The notes below the pieces were generated by a model. That model was not told where the DNA came from. It ran no database searches and was given only the letters and a program-made list of their open reading frames with translations. A stretch of 64,000 bases of DNA from Choristoneura fumiferana (Eukaryota; Arthropoda; Insecta; Lepidoptera; Tortricidae), in NCBI RefSeq assembly GCF_025370935.1, contig NC_133473.1, positions 9,491,842 to 9,555,841 on the forward strand, read 5' to 3'. The position numbers and the translations under genes were made by a program. Of this stretch, positions 12,982-26,163 are shown one piece after another. The stretch's first letter is position 1, and the number at the start of each line of letters is the position of its first letter.

Positions 12982-13628
12982 ATTTTTAGGGTTCCGTAGT
13001 CAACTAGGAACCCTTATAGTTTCGCCATGTCTGTCCATCTGTCTTCCCGCGGGTAAGCTCAGAGACCGTTAGTACTAAAAAGCTGTAATTTGACATGAAT
13101 ATACGTACCAGTCACGCCGACAAAGTGGTACAATAAAAAAGTAAAAAAAATTTTTTTAGGGTACCTCCCATAGACGTAAAGTAGGGGTGTTTTTTTTTCT
13201 CGACTAACCCTATATTGTGGGTTATAGTTTTTCTTGAAAGTTTGATATACTTACCACCATCCTGAATTTTTAAAAATTTTTCCACCTAGGTTTAGATTTT
13301 AGAGGGGGGGACGCTCGATTTTAATGAAAATTTGCACTTTAAAGTTGAATATTTCGCAAAAAAATCACTGAATCGAAAAATCGTCTTAACAAACCCCTAT
13401 CCTTAACACTAACTCACTCCACACTAATAAAAGACCTATCTAACGATACTCCACTCTATAGGGTTGGATGAGAAAAAAAAACACTCCCACTTTACGTCTA
13501 TGGGAGGTAAAGTAAAAAATTTTTTTTTCAATTTTTTGGTATACCATATTGTCGGCATAGTTTAAATATATATTCGTGCAAAATTACAGCTTTCTAGCAT
13601 TGGTAGTCCCTGAGCAAAGCCGCGGACG

Positions 13629-13664
<36 letters not shown>

Positions 13665-13717
13665 TGGCGAAACTATAAGGGCTAAACAATATAATTTTGG
13701 CTCCGGAACCCTAAAAA
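12982..13717. repeat. Palindromic GGTTCCG element with long inverted arms
   Basis: The left arm begins TTTTTAGGGTTCCGTAG, followed by 'tatagtttcgccatgtctg', then GGTACCTCCCATAGACGT. The right arm mirrors it: ACGTCTATGGGAGG, later a GACA run (13625-13664), 'catggcgaaactataagg' and CGGAACCCTAAAAA. Each arm is about 250 bp with mismatches. The whole is a foldback version of the dispersed family found at 41192 and 52463. Confidence 0.75.
13625..13664. repeat. GACA/GACG microsatellite
   Basis: About ten GACA or GACG units inside the right arm of the palindromic element at 12982-13717. The short open frame across it is not a gene. Confidence 0.9.
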
Positions 13718-13719
13718 CC

Positions 13720-13815
13720 GTGTACCACGGGCGATGCGATGTGTTGGTGGCCACCTACAAGGTGGAACGATCTGCTAAAGATCACGGTAAGCCATTGGCT
13801 ACGGGTTAGATGCTA
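13720..13815 (+). mobile_element. Decayed fragment of an RTE-type retrotransposon C-terminus
   Basis: In one frame the plus strand reads TGDAMCWWPPTRWNDLLKIT then VSHWLRV. This aligns by eye with TGRRAVGRPPTRW...KIAGSRWMR of the copy at 43.1-43.4 kb. It starts immediately after the end of the palindromic repeat at 12982-13717 and loses frame soon after. It is short and diverged. Confidence 0.5.
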
Positions 13816-13817
13816 GA

Positions 13818-15374
13818 TGTTAGAGTCTAACATCTATACGATAAGCTCTGGTTGAGTTTGAAGCGCGTCAGTGTAGTGTGGTGGTGATAGTTGTATTTGT
13901 GTGATTTGTATGTGTTCTTACAGTGTTGAGGTGGAGGAGCTGCATGGACGCACATTTCTTGGATACCTAGACGTAGCTATCATAAGCTCGCAGGTGACCA
14001 AAGTAATTGTTTTTAGTTCATTGTTATGGACCTCCGCAAAGTAACGTCCGATTCAATAAGTTGAAGTTCATCCTAATTAATAATAAAGTTTTCTAAATAA
14101 AGATGACAAATAAAGGGTTTAAACTTATGAAGTTCGCCCAACAATCCACCCGAGTAGCGACTAGTCCGTTAAGTGTTGGATTACAAAAATGATTTTCGTG
14201 AAATAGCCGTGAAACAAATCTCGGCGTACAAACGAGTAACCGGAGCCGGGAAGATGACACGTCATATTTTAAGTATTGGAGGAAAGTCGACACGAGGCGA
14301 CACCTAGAGGAGGAGACAGGTGTTCTCCCCAGGTTCCCTGTTCCACCTTCACCGCCCCTCTTTATTGATATTACGGTCGGCGCATTAAGCACTCCACGCG
14401 CTGTGTATTGGCTTTCACATGAGGGCCGCTAAAATAAAACTAGGAAGAGGATCGTGCGTTCCAATAAAAATGTTACTGCCAATTGTTTGGTTGGCTCCCC
14501 GATAGTTTATATCGTGGCATGCTGCGCTAAGTGGACTAGCAAATAACTATCACTTATCATTTATTTATACAACTTCGTACATAGCCGTTGTAAGTATTCA
14601 AAAGCAAGGCAAAATAATAAAGTTGAGAATCTAAAACGCTAGAAATAAAGTTCTAAAATATTAGTTAGTTTAGTTACCAATATAAATTCCAGTTAACTTT
14701 CCAGTTCCTTTATTTAAAGTTAGTACTTCTTTAATCTCATAAAACGTTTTATAACTTTATAACCATCACGAGCTAATAACGGTTTCAAAGTTAGTTTTAT
14801 CTTGATAGAATTGACTTTATCCGTAGTATTCATAAGTCGGGGCAGGCGGCGCGGCGGCTGAGGCAGCCAGCGCGCATTGTCGCCGCGCACGCCGCCACTA
14901 TAATGAAAGAGCTCCTCCATTACGGATAAGAGCCTGTATTTCTATGCATCCTATTTACCCTACGGTCAGCATCCAGGATTGCTGCCTGTAATTGTATCCG
15001 GACTCTTTGCACTCCACCGTTTAGGTAATACATACCAATTGCTGCAGCTTTTGCGTCGTTGCTCCGAGCGATCAGCACTCATTTCCTTGACTTCAAATTA
15101 AGCATTTATCCCTGCATTTTCTTCTAGAAGATCTGCAGTCCTATGAGAGAGTAGAACGAATAAAGTGGCCGTCTGCGGCGGCCGTTTTCTTAGTTTGCTA
15201 GTCGGTGCGATTCGTGGCGTCTCTTTAGGGAGAAAAGTTTACAACGATACGACAACCAACTGGAACAACTCAACTGTCAAACTAACCAGCAGTTTAATTA
15301 GTCTGTGTGCCAGTCTTGCCATTATTAGGACATGCAAGGTATTTGCTTACAAACTAAATAATCAAAATATGAAT
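13818..15374. other. Mixed repeat remnants and unique sequence
   Basis: It holds a possible 70-bp exon-like segment (13924-13993, see findings), the 14026 repeat word, and GC-rich patches at 14840-14910 and 15160-15190. No supported gene. Confidence 0.4.
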
Positions 15375-16085
15375 AAAAAACCGGCCAAGAGCGTGTCGGA
15401 CACGCCCAAGATAGGGTTCCGTAGCCATTACGAAAAAAACAAGTAATATTCTGTGCGTTATAACACAATTAATACACTTACTACAGTCTTAAAATCTATT
15501 ACCAGAAAAAGAGCGTATCTTCACGGCACTTACGTCCTTTTGTTGAGAAGCGCAGTTTTCCGGCAATAACTCAAAAACGGTATACCCGATCATGTTGAAA
15601 CAAATTTTTATTGAAAGTATTTATTAAGCGTTACCTTCCCATATATTTTGCATATTTTTTGGACAAACGGTTTACAAGATAGAGGGGGGGGGGGGGGACA
15701 CAATTTTTGCTACTTTGGGAGCGATTATTTCCGGAAATCTTCACTTAATCAAAAAGTTTTTGAAAAACCTTGCTATCTTTTCAAAAAAGCTGTCGTACTA
15801 TGTGCCACACGTTGATACGAGTTAAAAAAAATTTTTTTTCAATTTCTGTTACGTGTATGGAATGCCCCCCCCCTCCTATAAATATTTATTTTTGTAATTT
15901 AACTACAAAACTAAATAGCGGCTTTGACAAGACATCTCTTCATTGATATACTCGTACATCTTGTAATTTTCGAGTAAAATTCCTGTGACATACGGACGGA
16001 CGGACAGACAGTCAGACAGACAGAAGGACTTGACGAAACTATAAGAGTTCCGTTTTTGCCAATTTGGCTCCGGAACCCTAAAAAA
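15375..16085 (-). repeat. GGTTCCG/TCTG dispersed repeat, inverted copy of the one at 142-790
   Basis: It starts AAAAAACCGGCCAAGAGCGT on the plus strand and ends TTGGCTCCGGAACCCTAAAA. The interior includes ATATTTTTTGGACAAACGG and TGTGCCACACG segments, shared in reverse with 380-690. A poly-G run lies near 15685. Confidence 0.75.
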
Positions 16086-16219
16086 TGGCAACTTTAAAGC
16101 AAAAAGTCGAGTTAGACATTTATTCAGTACCTTTATTGAACCACTCACTGTCTGCAATAATGGGGCCATTCAATGATAGAATAATTAAGGAAACTATGCA
16201 GACGGAATAATATTTAAAT

Positions 16220-16467
16220 AAACTAACCTAACCAGTATAGGTTGGAAAACCCCCAACCACTTCAAAGTTCAATATCTCAAAAACGGCTGAACCAATTTTG
16301 ATAAAACTGTCTAGGAACCATCGCTAGAAACCCTGATTTCAAATCCCGCAAATCCCGCAAATCAAATCAGTTCACCTGTTTAAGAGCTACGGTGCCACAG
16401 ACAGGTACACAGACACAAATAGCGGTCAAACTTATAACACCCCACTTTTTGCGTCGGGGGTTAAAAA
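16220..16467 (-). repeat. 'CCCCGACGC' dispersed repeat, inverted copy
   Basis: The plus strand shows TAACCAGTATAGGTTGGAAA at one end and TTGCGTCGGGGGTTAAAAA at the other, with 'aagagctacggtgccacag' between. Same family as 6450-6727. Confidence 0.8.
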
Positions 16468-18832
16468 TGAACACTAATGTTACACATTGAAGAAGAAAAT
16501 ACGACGCAAGATTATTAACTTTAGCACCGAGTACAACCTATCCTGGATTTACCTGTAAAGCCGATCTCAATAGCGCGCGTAATAAGCTCAGCGATGGGCT
16601 ATTACAGCGCTATGAGAGAAATTCGTATCGGCGGGTAGCCTACGCGGGGTATCAGTGGAGTGCAACAATATTGGAAGAGCGGCTAGATTGGCCGGCTCGA
16701 ACGAGTCCCACACAATCGCAATCGATTAGGAATAGACGTGGACCAGTCCGCAAATTACTACAATTGTTCGTTCAATGCACCGCATTCAGCTCTGCACCTG
16801 CCAATTTTCAATAAAAATTGTCCAGTGAATTTTGTATTAAACGGTAATGATTATTGTTATTTTTAATGGGATTGATTTAATTAAGCTAACTGTGTATCGA
16901 TGTCAGTATTTGTTAAGCTTATTCAGGTAAAACAAAACTGAAAAAAAAATACGGTTAAAAAGTCCTTCTACCAAGTCCGTGGAAACAAAACAACTATGGT
17001 TTCGTACTCTCGTAGCACTAAATCAACAACTCCTTTTCTTTGCGGAGATAAATACGGTGTGTCTAATGGTAGGATGTTATTTCAAGTGTCGGCTGACCGT
17101 GGCCGCCATGTGCCCGCCGTAAGTTCTCTGCTGTCCACCAGTAACTCGAACTTTAGCGAGACGCTATAACAACGGCGCATCGTCCACCCCAGTTGTAAAG
17201 GAAGGTGTATCAGTAAGCTTCATCTTCCGTTTATTGTCGCTGAACTAGACATGTGTCACGGAAACGTCTATTAAGTTAAGACGTGAGTAATCGGTTTGCG
17301 TAATATTGCTAAGTTTAGTGAAAGTACGTGTCTACTTAGGTGAATCTATGTGTGTTATACGTATACGTAATCTGTAAAAGCTATCGAAGGGGTCATGTTG
17401 AATGTCATTTTAGAAGCCTTAATAACGTAACATGTTGGCTGTGGTTAGGATTCCGCTTAGCATAATGAGCACTAGCGAACAATGATAACCACGCGACAGT
17501 GGCTCATACATAAGTAGAATGTGGCGCGTTTACGCATACTGCTCAAATCTATTTCGTTTATCATAAAAAACTCTGCTTTCCAAAATGGCTAAACTGTAAG
17601 TTTATCTTTATGAATTGATTTGTTGTCGATTCATTAGCACAGTTATTTAATCAGCTATCTGATATTTCGCGTAAATATGCCTGTCAACAATCTGAATACA
17701 TGGTAACTGGTGCGGGGCAACGAAGTGAGTTTACAACTACCTAATCGAATCAGTGTAATTAATGAGGCCACAGGCTGTCACTGCGCCCGAAATGAGATCA
17801 CTGAGATTGTTACATTATAATGTTGCCAAATTTAATTGAATAAGGCTCGCTTACATTTTATGATACGGCGTGGCGGTGGGTAAAGCCGCGGCGTTAATCT
17901 CCAACGTAAAATCAATTGCCAAAAATTGTATTTACCCGGATTCTGGTAAACTGACTCGGAACCTTAAGAGAAGGGGTTAAGTTATCATTTCCTGGATACG
18001 GATCCCCTATAAAGGAGAATCATATCAAAGTAAATTATTTCCTCGTTTGCCTTCGTTTACGAAAGTGCACATCTCTCGGGTTTATGCGGTAGAGGTGGTG
18101 TGTTCTGGGTGTCGTTGCGAAGGTTCGTTTTTGTTTGGCGGCGCGTGGACTGGTATTTTATTGAGAAATTTATAGAGCGACGTTTAAGAGCGACACACCG
18201 CGCGGGCCGCCCGCGCCCGGCGCCGCGCCGCGGTGAAGACATCTAGCTGCCCCTTTATTGCTTGCTTCAAATTAATGTCTCGACCTCAAGGCGAAGGATT
18301 TCCTACTTTGTGGGAACGCTTATATCAGATTTTATTACGTAAATATTATTTTTATGACAAAGAAAGACCTATATTTCGGCGAAGGTAATACTGCAAAACT
18401 AGATCTTTTCATTGCAGTGACTTAGGTATCAACACAACTCATAATTTTATTATTATGAATTTTCTGTCGTGGATCTTCCGTAAAACAAAATTATATTACC
18501 CTGTAGTACCTATTTCCGAGTGCTCGATGTTTCTTCCTAATCTTGTGACTGATTTTATAAAATTACTATAATTTGGTTACAATACAATATACTTAGGCAG
18601 GGCCGGAATTCTGAAACTTACGAGTATAAAGTACAAAGGGGGATAGTTTGTTAGTGTTTTGTCCACTTTAACCGTGGCCGTGGTGGGAGGGGGTGTAATT
18701 TTCAGATTAGTTTGTTCAGCAGCCGCCAGCGCCCGCGCCGCAAATATGCGGCTAATAATGACGCCATGTCGCGCCGTAACCACCCGTAAAGCTTCGGATA
18801 TCCAACAAATTCTTGCGCCAAATTTGTTTATC
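16468..18832. other. Unique, GC-varied sequence, possible regulatory islands
   Basis: GC-richer blocks lie at 16555-16800, 17090-17190 and especially 18060-18250 (CGCGCGGGCCGCCCGCGCCC). No coding exon is recognised; open frames across them lack motifs. Confidence 0.4.
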
Positions 18833-19026
18833 CCTACTAATATTATAAATGTGAATGTAACTTTGTCTGTCTGCTACTTTCTCATGCGAACAGCACCCAT
18901 TTAGATGAAGTTTGGTAAGGAGATGGTATAAGACCCTGGGATAGACATAGGATAGTTTTTATTCCGGAAAATTGATCCTGTGAGATAAACGAATTCTTTG
19001 CAGATGAAATCTCGAGCAACAGATAG
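18833..19026 (+). repeat. 'ATGCGAAA...GAGTCGCGGGC' family, diverged copy
   Basis: TACTAATATTATAAATGTGA at the left, 'ggatagtttttattccggaa' in the middle and GATGAAATCTCGAGCAACAG at the right. Confidence 0.65.
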
Positions 19027-20097
19027 TCACAAATAATATAAATCCGCATAATAATATTATCTCTGTCTATTTTGACTAAATTACAGTAACGCTTTCACGC
19101 CTGTTGCAGAGTAGACACAGAAATTTCACATTTGTCTGCTCGTATACTCGATCTACATTAGGACATCTACGAAAACTTTTATTTTTCTAGGTCTTAATAT
19201 GGGCTGGGATGGTCTTTGAGTTGGGCATTGGTCAGTCAGTTCTTTTTATATAGCAATTTGAATCAAATTTATAAGATCAGTTCGCTTTTCTAAAATATTT
19301 CTATAACATACTGCATAACTGCATACACAGTAAATTATTAACTTTTTTCCAGAGAAAATTGCCACTCCTTATTGCTTCACGTGCGGTTTCAATTCAGTCT
19401 TTATAACGAAGCTGGTGTCGAGGAATAGGATTTTATTTTTATAAAATAAAGAGTAAAGACCCGATTTTAGAAATCATCGCTGTGTAAATACTACTTGATG
19501 ATAGTAAAAATCAAGCGTATGTATAATTAACCACTCGAAATAAATTTACGTGAAATACACAAAATGATTCAGCGTGATAAGTTTTAACTTTCTACTCTAA
19601 TTTCAAATGTACGCTATATTATTTTTGATTTGTAAACCTATACCATTTTAAAATCGGCCCCAAATAAATTAATGCTGTTAAAATGCGAGTAAAAATATTG
19701 AGTACGCTCGTGCGGATATTCGATAGCGAGGCTCTGTGATTGGCAAGAAATTAATACCGTGATCGGATTACATTTTAAAGCCGCTAGTGATTTAACAAAC
19801 AGTACCCAGATGTTTATTATCAGTTTCGCTGGCAATAAATAAAGTCGTATTATATTCTTGAGCGAGCGATCTCATCGTCTATAAATCATTTTTATTGTGC
19901 TGTCGAAAGGTGATGGTGGTGGAGGTTAAATTGGGTCGACTCCGCGATATAGATAACACTCGACACTGCAGCCACGACATTGATCAGGGATGAGTGGCAA
20001 GCTCAGCTTATGCGCGATTTATTGAGAAACTTTGACTTAGTTCTTAGCTGTTGCTATATTCGTAAGCCTAATCATTAATTATTATTAATTAATTAAA

Positions 20098-20236
20098 AAA
20101 TATATACCTCGTTGAGTTTCTTGCCGGATTCTTCTCAGCAGAGGTTTTTCCGAACCGGTGGTAGATTTTTTTGACATTCATAAGTGCTTGTTATAGCCTA
20201 AATTGAATAAAGATATTTTGACTTTGACTTTGATTA
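20098..20236 (+). mobile_element. 3' end of a non-LTR retrotransposon with TTTGAC tail
   Basis: TCGTTGAGTTTCTTGCCGGA, 'ccgaaccggtggtagattt', then AATAAAGATATTTTGACTTT with repeated TTTGAC units. This is a stub with no coding part. Confidence 0.7.
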
Positions 20237-20368
20237 GCACTAAGATTCCAGTTTTGAATTTTATTCTGTCTAAACATCCAAGATTTTTTATTATTATTAT
20301 TTTAATAAACGTTGACTCTCACAACATTCCATTCCGTAAGTAGTAGATAGTTAGCAACAGATGAGACT

Positions 20369-20577
20369 TTAGTACTAAATATATATCATTAAAAACTCTT
20401 ACGGCCTGTTTCACCACTTGTCGACTAACTTTAAGTGTCAGATAAAAGTAATGACGTCTTTGTTTATTCGGACAAAACAAACAGGGACGTCATCACTGAT
20501 ATATATCCGTCACTTAAAGTTACTCGATAAGTGGTAAAACAGGCCGTAAGAGTTTTTAATGATATATTTAGTACTAA
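20369..20577. mobile_element. Near-perfect hairpin MITE of 209 bp
   Basis: Left arm TTAGTACTAAATATATATCA then TTAAAAACTCTTACGGCCTG and TTTCACCACTTGTCGA. The right arm is its mirror, ending GATATATTTAGTACTAA. The centre (GACGTC and AAACAAA blocks) also pairs, so almost the whole element folds. Confidence 0.8.
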
Positions 20578-21905
20578 GTCAACAGGTCCTTAATCTTATT
20601 AATAATTTGGAGCTATAAATTTCCAGTGCTAATTTAGCCTTAGCTAATTGAATCTTAATAATTGAAACCCAGAAGGATATTGAAAATTAAAGTTTAACGT
20701 AATTTCATTATGTACACGTTCGTAGTAAGAACCACACAATTGTATTGACCAGTTCTGAAAGGGAGATATACAAAATTGAATATTCAGCAATTTTTATCTA
20801 TTGCTAATGGTGCTATCTTATCCATTGCTAAATCAAATAAGTGTATGTGTTAGTATGAAAGGTGATAAAATCAATCCATATGCTACTTTTTATCCCGGAA
20901 AAATGCACAGTTCCCGAGGGAGCAGCGCGCGATAACTGTACAGTTTAGTAGTCCTGTACACTTGCAGTTGTAGTTAGATGCAGGTTTCAGGAGCGCGGAG
21001 AAAGATATCTTGATTTGAAGTAAGATAGTTTATTAAGTTAAAGATATAATGATAAAAGTTAGCTGTTTCGTTCTCTTGATGTTTGTTGTACGACAGTTAG
21101 TTACGCACTCGAGTGTTTTTTCATTACACTCGTATTAAGTTATTTGTTGCCGCGTGACCCAAAGTAGGTCGCGAGTAAGCATAATAGAAATGTACGGTGG
21201 TGAGACCGTACAATAACCGAATTCCACGCGGGCGAAGTCGCGGGCAAAAGGTAGTCCAGAATATTTAAGCAGATTGTTTGACTGAACACCTTTGAAAAGG
21301 TATTTCCATAGGAGTTATTGATTCAAATTAAGTCACTCCTGTGACGACGTACGCGCTAAACATCGACCGATGTATTAACATTAAAAAAACCTGAAAAATA
21401 TTTACATTGAGAATTGAGACACGTTAACCTAATCGCTCTGTGATGACTGATCATAAATATTTGCGTCATTTGATAAGCATTGTTATAGGTAGATAATAGT
21501 AGATTATTGTCGTGGCCTGGAAGTAGCCAATTGCTGGCTGAGTATGAGTATTGAACGGACGAGCTTGCGAGTCCGTTTAACTAATACGAAGCCAGCAATT
21601 GCTATTCCAGCCGAGACTAATATAAGGTTTTTCTCAAAAATGATAAATAATTCTGAAATAGACTAAACTTTTTCTCAAAATATATCATAACATTTAATTT
21701 TATTCCAATTATTTTTATGCTTTCCTGCCTTTTTTCATTAAAAATAAACTGCAGGTGTATTTTTCCACCGAAAACACCACAAGCTGTTTCAGACCCAATA
21801 AAAAAGTCCGAAGTTTAGATTTAATATAGATAATTAGATTTGGCTGTAAACGACTTGTGCCAACATTTCCATGGCCTTTTTAACTTTAAAAAAAAAATTG
21901 TGACT

Positions 21906-21954
21906 GATTGCAGGCGCGCTAATTTATTATTGTCGAGCTAGCGCGCCTGCAATC
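21906..21954. repeat. Perfect 16-bp GC-rich stem with 17-nt loop
   Basis: GATTGCAGGCGCGCTA (21906-21921) is exactly complementary to TAGCGCGCCTGCAATC (21939-21954). A 12-bp direct repeat CTTTTTAACTTT flanks it at 21877-21888 and 21955-21966. Confidence 0.6.
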
Positions 21955-22554
21955 TTTTTAACTTTTTAATTTTTCGCTGACCATAAACTATGCACTTCAC
22001 CTTCTGATATGTATAGAATAATGTTAACTTTTACGGACATTTTTGAGAAAATAAAATAATTCACTAAGACAACACCTTATTTATAGTGGAATACGACATG
22101 AAGTACAAGGTAAATAATAGAATCATAATCATTATTCAGTTGATCTATTATGATTGATTCTATTGAAACCATCATATTTTTACTATACCCAAAGTCATCA
22201 CTGCTACTTACAAAAGTCAAAAGCTTACACAGTTTCATTATAACATTTTAAGCAATCATTGCTAGGCAGTCGCCGATTAAAGCTACCGTTTTAAGCCTTA
22301 TTATAGTATCAGAAATTAACGGTATTAGTGCTAATTAAAACGAGTATAAAAGTGGACATTCCTAGCACATAGCCGGGACTGTGCGCCGGTCGGAAACACC
22401 GGAACAATAAACGTAAGGCATTACACAGTACCCGGCCATAAAGATTGCACATCGGTCTTTGGAAAGAGATTCGGCTAATTTCGGCTTCGTAGAGCGTTGT
22501 CACACACTACTTATGCGACGTTTGTCAGTAGAGTACGGACGCATTTAGATGAAA

Positions 22555-22800
22555 ACTAGCTTTTGTCTGCGGCTTCGCCCGCCTGGAATTCGGTTATCGT
22601 GCGCTGTTCCCTCGGGAACTGTACATTTTTCCGGGATAAAAAGTAGCCTATGTCACTTTCGGGCCCATAAACTATCTCTATGAAAAAAAAACACTTCGGT
22701 CCGTCGCTCTGTTTCGACGTGAAAGACGGACAAACATACAAAGTCACAGATACACACACTTTTGCATTTATAATATTAGTATATGGATGGATATATAATA
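22555..22800 (-). repeat. 'ATGCGAAA...GAGTCGCGGGC' family, inverted copy
   Basis: The plus strand starts CTAGCTTTTGTCTGCGGCTT, includes 'ttccgggataaaaagtagcc' and ends TGCATTTATAATATTAGTAT. Confidence 0.7.
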
Positions 22801-25800
22801 AAGACTTTTTGAAACCCCCCCAAAACTTTAAATTGTTCGATGTCATCTTTGTAAAAAGAGGAAACTATCCTTATCCAGTAGTAGCAACAGATCTCTATAG
22901 ATATCCGAATGTCATTTCATTGATTTGACGTACTTAAACTAATCAAGTCCATAAAGGTGCAGTATTTATTTGATATAAAACGTAACTTAATAAATAAGAT
23001 GATTGATGGACGATCGCCAGTGTTCGGAAATCGTCGTGAACAGCCAATTGTCTTTTTCCGGAGACCGATGTGCAATCTTTATCGCCGGGTACTTTGACTT
23101 CCGCTAGTTGCTTCGCGCGCGCCGACATCCTCACAATTCGTTCTCTATCGCGGTTCATGAAACAATTTTACCAATCTTGTCTCGTTATCGCTAATTTAAG
23201 ATATCGTAATTCAAGAAACAAAAACAGAAACGATACCTAACACTTCTTTGTCCTTCTGTGCGTGTCGCAAGAAAAGGCAAAGACATCAGAATTTAAATTG
23301 AGTAATATTAAATTTCAAGGGGTCCCTTAAAACCCAAAACGGTAAAATTTTTAGGTCTACTTTGTAAAATGGTACAACCTGGTCAAGGTGTATTTTTATG
23401 TACAAAAATTACTAGTGTGTACTCCACGTTGACATATTCGTAGAAGGACAACATAGAAGGTAACAAGTACAGGGCACAACAATCCTTGGTTAGGTACCCG
23501 TACAAAACAAAACAGGAATAAATCCTAAAATAACTATTTTTTATTCAAAATACTCGTAAGAATAATACAACATTTTATACTTCACTAGCTGTTGCCCGCG
23601 ACCGTCCTTGAAAAGAACTTATATCACGACTATATAAATAATAAAAAAAACGGGGTAAAAATTATCCTATGTTATTCTAAGGGTCTCAAACTATCTCGAT
23701 ACCAAATTTCGATGATTCATTTAAAAGTGAAAGTGTAATGAACAAATTGACTTGAGCATTTGTAATATTATTTAGAATTTTTGTACCCCATGAAACCTAT
23801 TGCGTAGCGTAAGTATATAGCGAAATGCTTAACATATGTACAGTCTAGACGCTTAAACACTATTGCGTTTGGCTAAAGGTGATATAGTGAGTCTTTTCAA
23901 TAAGAGCTGTGCGGTATAAAACCGTGATATAAAGGGAGTTATTTGGTTTCGCAGGCAATAAAGTGGCATTCTTCGAGGACAATGAAAACGCAGTTGCCGG
24001 TTGCGCCGTGCGAGCATTCACTGGCGGTCCGGTTCACTGCCGGATGGCTGTCTCACTTCCAATAGGTACCTTCTAAACATTGCCATGTGATTAAAAAATA
24101 AACGTACTTCAGGAAAAAAACACAACGACCGTCGATTCAAGTGACACCGTAACTTTTAAGTGATTATTAGACTTTAAACTATATCCAGAGATAAGTAGAA
24201 AAAGACCCTCAGCATTATATTTTTACTTTTTTAAATAATGATAAATAAATATATACAACACTATAAAAAATCGTAAGTGGAGGTTCAACAGGAGCAATTT
24301 ATCATTGCATCTAGACAGTATTATAGTATCTAGATTTATGGACACTTACAGCACCGTTGAGACTGCTGATGCGTTGCCGGACTTATGTAAAGAAATGTGC
24401 ATTTCAAATCTCGTAAATTGAATTACAACAACTTTTAGAGATTGCTTCTTTGGCATGAATAGTTTAGATGACACTGTAAATACAGTCGAAAAAAAAAGTC
24501 AGTGAAACGGTTTCATCAAAACTGATTATCTTAACAAAAACTTATTAAATGGCTTTAATTTTCAAACGATTTCTGGTAAATCCCGTTTAAAAATGAACTA
24601 AAAATAAAAAAATATAGAAAAGTTATCTTACGTGCGAACTTGTCACTCCGGTTTTAACCATAACCTAAACCGGAAAAGATACCAAAGTTGTCCTCGTAAG
24701 GTCAATCAAGAAAGATGACATTTGCTTTATACATATTTTCTAAGTATGCTGGGCCTTACGAGATAGGTACATAGGCTTACATTAAAATAATAAAGAACAA
24801 AGTATCTCATTCAAGTTTTATTTTGATATCTAACAATAAGTAAACTTTATAAATAAGACTGTTTAAGAATAATTCAAGAGACTTTAGGTCATCAAAGTAA
24901 AGTGCAATTGGATAGGGTTCGGGTGGCGGCGACAAACAATACAAAGGGGCGCGCGACTAGCTCGTTATCGCGACCGCTTCTAGACAATCAGCGGTGCACT
25001 CCGACCTGACTAGAGGCGAAAATCTTAGTATCAGATCTCAATCTCTAAGTAGAAACGGCGAATACCTACCTAAAACTTCCGCCGAATAATCCATAATTGG
25101 TTTTAAAATAAACGTAAACTGCCGATATAACTATTTTTTAACAAAGCTGCGTAAATTGTTTTACCATTCACATAACGAGCACTGCACCAGGTAAAAGCTC
25201 CAATGGTAATATTTTTGGTTAAGCAATCCAATAAAAGCACGCATGGTTACGTTCATTGCTCGGGATTAAAGCCGAGCGCGCTCGTGCGGCCGACCATTGC
25301 GACATAACATCTTAAAAATCCTCTAAATGTTTCTCTCAGCGCATCGTCTTATTAAGTGAACCTAGAAGTAATTGTGGCAGACTTACAAAGTTAAGCGGTC
25401 GGTGGTAAGCCGCCCGCTCGCCCGCGAACGCTCATAATCGTTATTTCGTCTGCGGACTTTATAAAATGTAACCGAGGCCGACCGGCGAACCCGGCTACGT
25501 AATTATTAGCCCTTAGGGGAGTTCTTAGTTACTCGTTAAGCTATGTGCTAGTTTAAGATGCCGTTCTAAAATGGAATTATTTTGATTACGACATGGCTAG
25601 GATTAGAATTTCGTTATGGTTAGGTTTAAGGGGTTCGAATCGCTTGTCGATCTATAATACGTTTGTCTAGCATCCAGTGAGATTGTCATCATACGCGACT
25701 CTCTCGGGAATGCCTACATTGACTTTAAATCTCACCCGTAGTCCAGTTCGAGTATTGGTTTGAATTATTAACTTTTGTAGCCAGAACATACAACGCGAAA

Positions 25801-25904
25801 ATTGTGTTTTGTGTTTAGAAGCGTTTGCGTAGCTTCTTATATGGGTAATAGGTACCTACATAGAATGGAGCTCTATGTTTAAATACACTTATAAAATATA
25901 TAAA
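22801..25904. other. Long stretch without recognised repeats or genes
   Basis: GC-richer islands lie at 23030-23150, 24940-25020 and 25260-25510 (CGCTCGTGCGGCCGACCATT). The rest is AT-rich. It is the longest block without obvious mobile DNA. Confidence 0.4.
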
Positions 25905-26163
25905 ATATATAAATATCACGGGACAATTCACACCAATTGACCTAGTCCCAAAGTAAGCTTAGCAAAGCTTGTGTTATGGGTACTAAGCATCGGATAAATA
26001 TAATTATATAGATAGATACCATACTTAAATACATATTAAACACCCAAGACCCGAGAACAAACATTCGTATTTTTCATACAAATATCTGCCCCGACACGGG
26101 GATCGAACCCGGGACCTCAAGCTTCGTAGTCAGGTTCTCTAACCACTAGGCCACCTGGTCGTC
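25905..26163 (-). mobile_element. tRNA-derived SINE, copy 1
   Basis: The minus strand starts GACGACCAGGTGGCCTAGTG (A-box region), has B-box GGTTCGATCCC, the unit 'aatacgaatgtttgttctcg' and the tail 'ggtcaattggtgtgaattgt', and ends in AT-rich sequence. The tRNA-like head has no paired acceptor stem, so it is not a tRNA gene. Confidence 0.85.

Noticed and set aside
26090..26163. tRNA-like sequences in SINEs (also 36.1, 48.2, 34.9 and 55.2 kb) as tRNA genes
   Set aside because: They have A- and B-box words but no paired acceptor stem, and continue into SINE or foldback bodies.
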